Source of the DNA: Ascarosepion bandense
Lineage: Eukaryota > Mollusca > Cephalopoda > Sepiida > Sepiidae
DNA: 64,000 nucleotides
Assembly (NCBI GenBank): GCA_037127315.1
Contig: JBBBDQ010001275.1
Span: forward strand, 347,501-411,500
Direction of reading: 5' to 3'
Position numbers and translations under genes: made by a program. The notes below the pieces were generated by a model, which saw only the letters and a list, made by a program, of their open reading frames with translations, ran no database searches and was not told where the DNA came from. This document shows, piece after piece, positions 54,851 through 64,000 of the stretch (position 1 is the first letter of the stretch; the number at the start of each line of letters is the position of its first letter).

Positions 54851-55112
54851 GTCCTATGAATATACATGCAAATGTGTAGGACTTAGTGATTATATGTGAA
54901 TATGTATGCAAATATTAAGGATCTGAAAATATATGAGAATGTCCATGCAAATGTTTTAGGCTTTTCTGAATGTATGAGAATGTTCATGCAAATGTTTAGT
55001 GTTCTATGAATACATGTGAATGTTCATGCAAATGTTTAGTGTTCTGTGAATACATGTGAATGTTCATGCAAATGTTTAGTGTTCTGTGAATACATGTGAA
55101 TGTTCATGCAAA
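54851..55112. repeat. 40-bp minisatellite with an octamer in each unit
   Basis: TGTTCATGCAAATGTTTAGT recurs at 54981, 55021 and 55061, with a partial at 55101. Three diverged units lie to the left. ATGCAAAT (POU octamer) is kept in every unit. Confidence 0.93.
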
Positions 55113-55809
55113 TTCCAGTCATGTAGATCCATAACCTGTTACATTGATAAAAAACTTTCCTGAAGATGTTCGATACTATGCATGAATGTAATCTTTTCTA
55201 TCTTTGACAAACTTACCGCTGGAGTTTATTAAACATCATTTTTTTATTTTTTTCAATTATTATTTTTTCATTTGCCTGATCAATCCAGAAATCCACTTTT
55301 TATGAAATTTCAGCTTCTCTTTCACTACCAAATCGTAAGAGTTTCTACTTCTGCCAACAATATCAAATGCAAATGTAAGGTTGATAAAGGCTGTATTGAA
55401 GCTTATCTGCTGTTCCAGACTCTTCTACTGGTGCTGCCTCAGTAAGAATATTGTGTTCATTATTCTGCAGATTGCTTTGATACAGTCTTTGGTTTAATGA
55501 TGAAGTTGAAAGACACAATGCCACATTAACTCTAAATTTTGTATAAAATAAAGGAAAACACAAACTTATCGTGGGAATCAGCTATTTGTTGGGCCATAAA
55601 AATTGCATATTAAGTGTACAAGGATATAGTCTATACCAAATTGTATTTAGTGAATATCCAAATCTCCCATCCATCAACAAACCTCCTGTCCTTAATGGAT
55701 AGACAATTAATCAAATGATGGGAAGATATTTGACTGATTTGCATGAAACTCAAAAAGCATTCATTGTCTCAAAACCATGTGAAAAGATACAATTAGTTTT
55801 ATGTAAACA

Positions 55810-56070
55810 AATAACCCTCACTATTTACATTATTCAGACTATTGTCCTCATCTTTTTTGCCATTTGTATGATGTTTTGACCATTGTACGATCTGGCTTTC
55901 TTCAAATAAAAGGAATTTAGGGTTTGGTTCAAAATTCCAACCACCTGAAGAAAACTGGAGCATACAATGGCCGAAATGTTGTACAAATGGCAACAAAGAT
56001 GAGGACAATAGTTTGAATAATGTAAATAGTGCAAATATTATCTCATCTCAGAAATATAGACCCTCCAGAG
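55810..56070. repeat. head-to-head SINE C palindrome
   Basis: GACTATTGTCCTCATC (55846) faces GATGAGGACAATAGTT (55999). Each half is a SINE C tail and body with GTACAA/TTGTAC and CTGAAGAAA words. The centre is near 55920. Confidence 0.75.
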
Positions 56071-56193
56071 AAAACTTTGACTGGTGAAAAAACATATTTT
56101 TGAGGAATAATAAATGGTATGTTTCGGATTAAGTTATTGGTCAGGACAACATGACAGGTCTTTTATTAGATATGGATGTTCCTATGCACAAGG

Positions 56194-56694
56194 CTTACAG
56201 CCTATTACATTGAATACGCCGGTTCTCACTCGATCACCGAAGTTAAGCAACATTGAGCCGTGTCAGTACTTAGATGGGTGCCCGCTTGGGAATACCAGGT
56301 GCTGTAAGCATATAGTGACGGATGTGCGTTGGGGTGCAGTGGATATCGGGTCGGAAAGAGAAATCGGTGAGCCGAGTTCGAATTCCAGTTGAATACCCTG
56401 CATTCTCTTAAGCACTGGTACCCTTGGGAAAGGTATTAATTCATCCCTTCCCTCCAGTTATGGGTTAAATAACAGGATAGGATTTAGGGACCCTGCCCAT
56501 AAAAAACAAATCCCAATGAATCTTGATATTTAAAAGAAAATGTGTTACTAGACACAAAAACTTATATGAAAACAACAATAGATTGTTGAAAGAAAAAGGT
56601 ATTACCAGCAATAAATAAAGATTTAGTTGGCAAGAAATGATCCACCGAGGTGTTGATATGCCATAAAAACCAACCAACCAACCAACCAACCAAA
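56194..56694 (+). mobile_element. composite 5S-tRNA SINE, copy 3, complete with 14-bp target duplication
   Basis: 5S-like head 56194-56312 (ATCACCGAAGTTAAGCAACA, GGGAATACCAGGTGCTG); tRNA-like part 56325-56390 (GGGTGCAGTGGATATCGG, GAGTTCGAATTCC); body to about 56490; tail to GGTGTTGATATGCCATAAAA and (CCAA)n. TCCTATGCACAAGG occurs at 56180-56193 and 56695-56708. Two pol III promoter types are fused in one retroposon. Confidence 0.92.
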
Positions 56695-56708
56695 TCCTAT
56701 GCACAAGG

Positions 56709-57205
56709 GCCTGAAAGTAGGATATTGATAAAACAAGACCATGTCGATCAAGAAAGTGAACCTAAAAAAACACAAGTGAACTTCAAAAATTAATTCATCA
56801 GGTTAAAAAAAGATAATGATGATCAGTACTGCGCATCAAACGCAGACAAACGGGGAAAAGTAGTGACGATGAAAAAGACAATAATACCAAGCTAAAAGTC
56901 TGCAGCAATGAAATACCAATTGGGGTGGCGGGGTAAGAAATTATCTTTTGCAAACAGCACAATTCCTAGTCAGCTTCAGGATTCCTGGTCAACTGGATAT
57001 AAAAGAAGTAAAGGTTATGAGTCGGGCGTCGACTGAAATGAGTAAATTGATACAGTATAAATTAGTACAAAATAAAATCTGAAGAATTAAGACGAAAACC
57101 ACTATCCACCGAAATCGGCACAGTTAAAGACTTCCAATAAATGTTTCAAAGTTGGACAATGATTTTTAATGGTTGGGATGTTATGACACCAAATTATCTC
57201 CCCTA
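56709..57205. other. no recognised gene
   Basis: No domain or repeat recognised. Confidence 0.3.
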
Positions 57206-57209
57206 GATT

Positions 57210-57497
57210 TAGTCAGTTAAGTGCCATAGGTGATACATGCTTTGGGCGATCATGTCTCAAAAGAGACATGACTGACTGGGCAGAAGATTATCCTGTAATA
57301 AGTTGTCATTGCTTTCTGCAGTAGACTAGTTGCCAGCCAAGGCTTTAGAACCCAATCTGTCCTATTATTTAACCCATATTAATATCTTTCCCAAGGGTAT
57401 TTGTGCATAAGTGAATGCAAGGAATTCAAGTGGAAATCAAACATGGCACCCCGATTTGTCGTTCCAAGTCAATATCCACTGCACGACAACGCACATT
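57210..57497 (-). repeat. SINE A
   Basis: AGTCAGTTAAGTGCCATAGG to AATATCCACTGCACGACAAC, lacking part of the body around 57380. Confidence 0.83.
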
Positions 57498-57906
57498 CGC
57501 ATAGATTAGCTCTCCAAAATAGATTAAGATTAAATTCCTCCCTCTCTGTTTCAGTGATGAATAAAGAATTCTAGCATGGTGAGATAACTAATACAATTAT
57601 ATCTGGTTGCGTTATGATTTATATACGAGAGATAACATTACATGGTCGGCATCTACAAAGGGATTAACGAAAAAGTCTATGAAGGACAACACCCAGATAT
57701 AAAAAAAAAAAAATTAAAACAAAAAGAAATATCGCCAGTCAACTATATTGGTGCAGCATCAGGAAATGTTTTTAAAGACCATATGTGGCTGTAGAAGTCT
57801 GTGCCTCATTTTAAAAGAATCAGGAACTGAAGAAAAACAAAAAAAAATTCTTTCTAATGTTCTGCCAAAACATTCTGTGCAAGTAAGTGCATCTAATTAT
57901 TCTATA

Positions 57907-58616
57907 CTAGCAGTATAGCCCAGCGTTGCTTGGGCGTAATGAAAGCTTTAAAACTAATCCATCATCCTGGAGCTCAGACTCTTTGGACGTTGGTATGAAA
58001 GACTAAAAAGCAATAGTTGTTTCCAGTTAAAGTGAAACTGTAGACTGAAAGAAAAATGAATGGATGTAAGTCAAATTTTGATTTTCTGGTATCGATATCA
58101 AATAAGTTTTTTTCATCGTAAACTGAATTTTGAAGGCTAAATAAGTCCTCTGAGTAAATGGTATCATGGCTGAGACTAAGAACTACAATTATACCTACTT
58201 AGAGCCAAATCCGAAGCAAAAACTAAAAGGGCTGAAAAAAATACAGACATGCAGGCAGATAAACAGATACACACACAAACATCTTGCCTTTTATATATAT
58301 ATATTATCGATTTTCTGCACTATTGTAACAACTGCAATCTTGAAACTTCTGAATATCATTTCTCATGTCTTTGTCTATGAGTGTATCAAATTTGATTTAA
58401 ATTGGACCACTCCTTCTATAACCCGATTTTTTCGATTATCGATATTTATCGGGGGTACCTCAACACAAAACCTAGCTAAGAACACTCGCAGATGCTTATA
58501 GTACAACTGTGTACATTTTCAAAAAAAATTGGTTCAGCCATTTCGGAGTCTATAGGGAACGGACACACACACACAAAGTTCCATTTATAAATAAGTTTAG
58601 ATAGATTTAGATTAGA
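57907..58616 (-). mobile_element. non-autonomous Helitron H5 (710 bp), both ends present
   Basis: The minus strand starts TCTAATCTAAATC (58616) and ends with the CCCAAGCAACGCTGGG hairpin and CTAG (57910-57907), between A and T. Near-complete sister of H1 in inverse orientation. Confidence 0.84.
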
Positions 58617-58871
58617 TTTCTTCTCACTATTCAAAAGAAACAAAAATTAATACAATGGCTAAAAACATGAACCAACCACTTATGTGTTGGACCTTCATTA
58701 ACCTTGTTGATTCGTTCAAGGTTTTTCAAACAGCCTTGTCAGCTTTATTTTTCTGTCAAGAATATCCCAGCTGACAAACACGTTGATCACATTCTGCTTA
58801 ATGGCTGGAGAAAAATGACTTGGATGGTAGAATGCATGGACATTTGTAAACAAAGCTGAATGGAATAACAC

Positions 58872-58985
58872 TGAGGTCCTCCTTCTTCGTGTGCCCTGTC
58901 CCTTCATGGATTTCTACGTCTCCCTATCCCTGGTGGCTCTTAGCACGCCTTCTCCTGTTAAACTATGCAACTCCAGTTCTGTCAT
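58872..58985 (-). repeat. RTE/L1-like LINE terminal fragment
   Basis: TGTGCCCTGTCCCTTCATGG and CTCCCTATCCCTGGTGGCTC on plus are the complement of the LINE C-terminal codons, with a CTTCTTCG tail. Confidence 0.65.
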
Positions 58986-59136
58986 CCACTAGCTCAAGCC
59001 CATAAATCTAGAATATAAATGTATAGAAACTGGCATGGCCACAAAATGAGGGATCAGTTTATATGTTGATTATAATATAGATTTAATCCCCTGTTTTATA
59101 TCCACATTATAATTTCTTATAAACAGTTGGCATATA

Positions 59137-59905
59137 TATTCTTCTTTTATGTGTCTTATTCTTTCAGGACGTAGGTGATCATGGCTTTCCAAGTCTCCCT
59201 ATCCCTGGTGGCTCTTAGCACACCTTCTCCTGCTAAACCATGCAACCCTCATTCCATTATCCACCTGATTAGGTCCTTCAAATATGTTATTTGTTGTTTT
59301 CCCCTGTTTCTTTTTCCCTCTATCTGGCCTGTTAGTATCAGGTTCTCCAAGCCCTCTTTCCTCATTGCATGTCCCAGAAATTTCAGATGTCTCTTCCTGA
59401 TGTCTCTTCCTATTCATTTCCTTTTCATTTCCATCATTTCCAAAACCTCATCATTGCTCACATGCTCAATCCATGATATTCGCAGCTTCCTTCTGTAGAA
59501 CCACATTTCAGTTGCTTCAAGTTTTTCTTTCATCTTTGATGATATTGTCCAACATTCACTGCCATATTGAAAAACTGACATCACATAGCAATTCAGTACT
59601 CTCTTCTTTGTTTTTAGTAAATTTTCCTGTTTCTTAATACTTTACTCAACTTCTGGAATGCTTCCAATGCCATGCCAATTCGCCTTCGGATCTCTGTGTC
59701 ACACTTTCCATCTTCTGTTATAATACTTCCCAGGTATTTAAATTTTTGTACCTGCTTGATTTTAGTATCCTCGACCTGTATTTGGCATATTGGGCTACCC
59801 TTTTTACTGATGACCGTGTATTCAGTTTTCTTGCAGTTTATTTAGTCCTTTCTTGTCACTCTCTTCAGCTACCTTCTGCAGGAGGTCTTGTAATCTGGCA
59901 GAAAT
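59137..59905 (-). pseudogene. RTE/L1-like LINE ORF2 C-terminal half
   Basis: Minus-strand codons in order: DLLQKVAEES-like, TEYTVISKKG, CQIQVEDTKIKQVQKFKY, EDGKCDTEIRR, QYGSECWTISSKMKEKLEAT, MWFYRRKLRISWIEHVSND, LENLILTGQIEGK, then the terminal peptide and tail at 59141. Several frameshifts. The longest relic of this family here. Confidence 0.8.
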
Positions 59906-59954
59906 TTGAAAAACGGTTGGAACTTCAGGTTAATTTTTATATTGCATATTTTTA

Positions 59955-61720
59955 CATATGTCAGTAAAGACAAAAAAAAGACAAAAAATATTGATGATTT
60001 TGGGGCTAGGTGTAGGTGATAAGCAAACAAATGCAAATTCTAAGATACCCAGGAAACCGAAGAACAACTCATGGAATGAGGCACCCGGAATTACAAACGC
60101 AGCTACTGGCAAAAGGTGTAGAGCTAATGCTTCAAGAAGCCCTAAATAGTGGCAGAACACATGAAGCTTTCATGAACCACATGAAGCAGCTGGCTAAAAT
60201 CCAAGAGAGAAACAGGTAAGAGATAAATGCAATTAAGCACAGCTACTGCACAAGATGCAGAAGGATCCAGTCCCACCCAAAAGAGAAATGTTCCACATGG
60301 GGTACCACATGGTCAGTATATGTACAAAAGAACTATTGGGTAAAAGTATGTAACATTGCCAATAAAAATAGAAAATAAAGAGAGACAAGCACGAACGACA
60401 CAAAAGATTAATAAGCCACAGAAACAAGCCACCAGAATCTATGCAGTTAACTCGGAACAAAAGGGATCCTAAGAAGTTATATGAACAATTCGAGCAGATG
60501 TCATGTGATGCCAACGAGAAGTGCAAAGATATTCGAACTGAGGTTTTTGCAGATTTACAAATTAAATTTTCAAAGTAGACACAGATGCAGAAAGCAACAC
60601 CCTTCCCTTGTGTACGTTCTGCAAGATGTTCCCAGATAAAATAAACTTACTTGGGACAACCACACCCTGATGCTACAAAAGCGGAACCCACCATAATGAT
60701 GGCATATAATAGTTCCAGTATCACTCAGCAGGGTTCTATCAGAATACAGTGCGTCTATAAAGGAAAGTGGAACACACTTAAATTCTTTGTAGTAACCATA
60801 GAAGGACCCACTATGGTAGGTTTATCCTTGCTCAGGGACTTAGATCTGATAGCCATACAAAGAAATCCAGGTTCAATAAACACAACAAGTGAGCTAATAT
60901 GCACATATCGAAACTAATTGATCACATAGGTAATTTCAAAGGTGAGTGTCATATATTCCTAAAACCAGACTACCATCCAGTTTCACACTCCACCCACGTC
61001 TATTGAACAGGTTAAGAGGCTCATCCCTTGTTCCCTGTTTAGGACGTGGTTTCCGGCTTTCTCTTTTCAAATCTTTTCACTATTACATAGCCCCCTGCAC
61101 ATCAGTGGCGTTACCGCCTTGCTCGAGGTGATACGATTAAAAAAAAAAAAGCCATGCACCCAGAAAATGCCCCATCCACATGAGAGATGAAATCAGGATG
61201 AAGGTAGAGGACATGGAAAAAGAAGGCATCATTTGAAGAATAATTGAGCCTATGGAATGGGTGAACAGCTTAGTATATGTTTGAAAGAAAAATGAAAAAC
61301 TTTGTCTGTGTTTTGACCTAAAGGATCTAACATTGCATCTCAAAATAAAAAGAGTGCTGTTGAGGTCCTTAAAAGAGTGAAAAAGATACGACAAAAAAGT
61401 TCAACCTGAAAAGGTAACTCTAAATTGTCAGGGTTTTGGAGAGTTCGTAGAATTTGTCTTGTTTACTGACGCTTCTTTTGAGAATCTCTGCAGTGATATA
61501 AGTCAAAGGGATTTCGTCATATTTTTTAAGGGGACAGATGGTAGAATGAACTCAATAAGTTGATAGTCAAAGAAAATAAGACTGGACAGAAGTGAAACCC
61601 TGGTTCTGATTGGAGGAGATGATCATGTCATTTGCTTAGCCACCTTATACAATGAATTCATTACCCCAACCTTAAGGCAAAGGTATTTTATTTGGTTGCA
61701 TTTGTCTGTTTTTTTTTTTT
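59955..61720 (+). pseudogene. Ty3/Gypsy-like gag-pol relic
   Basis: Gag end at 59958-60230 (LRYPGNRRTTHGMRHPELQT in one frame). A zinc knuckle follows near 60245-60295 (CTRCRRIQSHPKEKC, CX2CX5HX4C). Aspartic protease 60570-60880: VDTDAESNTLPL, where the active-site Gly of DTG is Asp, and VGLSLLRDLDLI. RT start 61150-61330: KCPIHMRDEIRMKVEDMEKE, EWVNSLVYV, DLKDLT. RNase H-like piece 61440-61720: FTDASFENLC, GGDDHVICLATLYNE. Split by a LINE derivative at 60988-61152. No LTRs found. Confidence 0.75.
60988..61152 (+). repeat. short LINE derivative, copy 3, inside Gypsy relic
   Basis: CACTCCACCCACGTCTATTG, TAAGAGGCTCATCCCTTGTT, GGACGTGGTTTCCGGC, then GCACATCAGTGGCGTTACCG, GAGGTGATACGATT and an A run. 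Interrupts the protease-RT linker (DYHPV before, HPENAPS-like after). Confidence 0.82.
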
Positions 61721-61729
61721 TTTTGGTTT

Positions 61730-62955
61730 GTTTGTCCATTTGATGTGATCAATATATATCAAGACCTGCTGGATAGACTCAGAGGAAACTTTCATCATTA
61801 TGACTGCCACAAACTGATTAGAATTTGGTTTCAATCCAGCATGGGATAAAATTTCTGGGTTATTTTCGATATCTTTACTAATATTTTCTTGCCAATTACT
61901 GAAGTAACTCCCCGAGATTGCTTTACGTCATTACATTTTTGGATTCACTATTTTTTCCACAAAGATATTATTATTATTATTTACAATATAAATTTAATTT
62001 TTATTATCCAAGAGCAAAAAAAAAGAGATATCATACATAAAAAAATTAGTAAAAATACAACTTTGGCATATTAAAAAGTAAAAAAAAAAGAATTATTCCA
62101 CAATTTTTGAAGCATAAGTTTTAATACATTTCAATTAATTTCTGATTATATGTATCCAACAACTACAGCCAAAATAAAAGTGAAAAAAAAAAGCTTGTCA
62201 GATATGAAAATGAAATTCAACTAAAAACTGGCCATCATCTCAGAAAATTAACAGCATTAGTTAGAACTATTAATTCTAATAAAGTAATTTTTTTGTAAAG
62301 ACTCGTTATCATTTTGGATTTCAAAAAGTCATTAAAATAATAGTAATTATCTCTCGCTATTTGCTGTCGGTATTGCCTTGGCAAAGGTTAGCTGTCTTTG
62401 ATTTCTCTTGTTTATAATGACAACAGTCAAAAAGTTGTCTCTTAAATGTTTTGTGTATAAGAAAGATTTTGATGAATCTGTCTATCCCAAAAGACAAGTA
62501 TCCAAAAGGCCATGAGGAGAGGATATCAATTGCCTGAAGGAAATGTTGGAATGAAATGAGTTATAGCAATTAATTCGATTCCAACAGCAAAACTGATTAA
62601 AAAGTGAAATGGAATTCACCATGATGAATTTTAAGTTTAACTCAACTCGGTTAATATTTTGATGGCAGCAGATTTTGTCTCAAGTAAGCTTGATTGACTC
62701 TATTTTTCTGAATGTTTAATTTCCAAAAGTTTAACATTTTTTTTTTTTTTTTGCATAAATTATTGGATAATTTTAAATTTATACTTGTGTCACTTAAGAT
62801 TTTTGTTAGCTTTGGATAATTGTTGTTTTGGCAGCATTGGATGATTTTTTATTTTCCTTAGAATTTCTAAGAAAAAAAGGTATCTTTAAATTTTCTTGTA
62901 GTTACTAGTAAGGGATCTCCTGACTTTAACTAAATTAAAACTTGGTAAAAGGTTG
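61730..62955. other. AT-rich, no recognised gene
   Basis: No recognisable frame, RNA or element ends. Confidence 0.3.
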
Positions 62956-62961
62956 TTTTTT

Positions 62962-64000
62962 TTTTAAATTGGAGTAAACAGATCCTACTATTGCCCAGTT
63001 CACTCTCCTCCCTCTTCTTTTGAATGTAAGTAGAGGCTCATCCATTGTTCCCAGTTTCTTTCCTTTCTTCAGGTCTTAATAGTAGTACTGTTACAAGCTT
63101 TTTGTAATGTGTAAGGATAGTGGCAATATCTCTTCAATCCAAGGGTATCAGGTTGGCAGTTTCCTAACTGCTGCTTCTGACTGGTAATTAGGAGCCCAAA
63201 ATCTTGCATAGCATCTTGAGAGGTTGCTCTGATCAGTCATTGATTAATATTAAAATTACTTGTAGTGTCATGTTCTGCAAGTGCTTCCAGTGGACAACCC
63301 TGAAGTAATATGTTGCTGTGTGCACAAGTTTGTTTCCAACACATGTTGCATTTGATGACCGACTGATACTACTACTTGAGGTCTCTCCTAACAAAAAAAT
63401 CTCGAATTATGACATCACACAAAGTAAGAATTAAAAATAAACCAATTAAACAAAAATCAACTGAACCTGTTAACATCTTTTTCTTGAACATCCGTGGTAT
63501 CTGAACCAACTTTTGCCACGTAAACTCCCTTGACATCTTAGCTCTCTGTAAAACTAACCTTGACCCTTCTGTTCCTTCCTTTGATTTCTATATTACTGGT
63601 TACCTTCTCCTCTTTAGCAAGGACTTCAAGGTTCATATGCATGGACTTGATATTTGTGTCAGTGAACATCTCCCTCGAGCGAAAATGATTTCTCTTGAAT
63701 CTTCAGATCATTCCTACATATGTCTTCATCTCTCTCTACCAATCTCAGTTAGCTATTTTTTCTTTTTCTGCCGCTCCCGCTTCCTCTCCTGACTGTTCCA
63801 TAATAAACAGCATCTCAAACAATATAGATAAGGCCATTTCCTCTCATCAGATCATATATTTGTATTTAGAGACTTTAATGCTCACCATTCTAGATGGCTG
63901 GAAAACTCTGTCACAGATCTTGCTAGTGCACATATCATGAACTTTTAATCACTAAATCCCTTATGCAAGTGGTGGATTTCCTCACGTTTCTTCAATAACC
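62962..64000 (+). pseudogene. Jockey-like LINE 5' half (5' UTR and endonuclease), runs off the window
   Basis: 5' UTR with AAATTGGAGTAAACAGATCC, GCCCAGTTCACTCTCC. Endonuclease codons from about 63470: FLNIRGI, LDILALCKTNLDPS, DFKVHMHGLDICVSEHLP, SPDCSIINSISNNIDKAISS, FGDFN-like FRDFNAHHSRWL. Several frameshifts and stops; the RT would lie beyond 64000. Confidence 0.78.

Overview
This window looks like intergenic or intronic DNA from a repeat-rich animal genome, most likely a coleoid cephalopod such as an octopus. The inference rests on AT-rich sequence, dozens of (TA)n tracts, many copies of a roughly 300-bp tRNA-derived SINE, 5S-rRNA-derived SINEs and Jockey/CR1-like LINEs. I recognise no intact host gene. 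The only host-like coding trace is a short broken exon-like segment near 11.4-11.65 kb (minus strand). Almost everything else that can be named is a transposable element, a relic of one, or a tandem repeat.

Layout. 0-2.8 kb: a tRNA-like SINE, a 5S-headed SINE and a SINE A copy. 2.8-7.6 kb: a mariner relic, then the best LINE in the window (minus strand), with endonuclease and reverse transcriptase. 8-17 kb: a 171-bp pogo-like MITE, an 88-bp-arm palindrome, LINE ends, a Helitron inside a SINE, and a 98-bp satellite grown from a SINE tail. 17.4-25 kb: TA-bounded repeats, hammerhead ribozyme sequences, a SINE inside a LINE and a possible retrozyme. 25-40 kb: Penelope-like fragments with GIY-YIG endonuclease and hammerhead-like motifs, Helitrons, a second mariner relic, a solo LTR, palindromes and minisatellites. 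40-48 kb: a Gypsy integrase relic, a solo LTR inside a SINE, tandem Helitron ends, composite 5S-tRNA SINEs and their probable partner LINE tail. 48-64 kb: RTE/L1-like LINE ends, more SINEs, a Helitron, a Gypsy gag-pol relic and the 5' half of another LINE.

Two systems stand out. First, small self-cleaving RNAs: at least four sequences fold by eye as type I hammerhead ribozymes. One at 19011-19070 (+) has an intact core and an 11-pair stem II. Six more hammerhead-like motifs belong to one Penelope-like pLTR family, one of them with an intact core. Two related 45-bp direct repeats 232 bp apart look like a retrozyme monomer. Second, a composite SINE joins a 5S rRNA head, a tRNA-like promoter and a LINE-like tail. 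The copy at 56194-56694 is bounded by a 14-bp target duplication, so the whole composite moved as one unit. The same tail occurs on a fragment with LINE-like coding sequence at 47763-48108 and on an unrelated repeat at 44466-45006.

Nested insertions give a relative chronology: SINE A into an RTE-like LINE and into SINE C, a Helitron into SINE C, an LTR into SINE B, a LINE derivative into Gypsy, and a LINE tail into a Jockey-like copy. All assignments were made by eye; no searches or folding programs were run.
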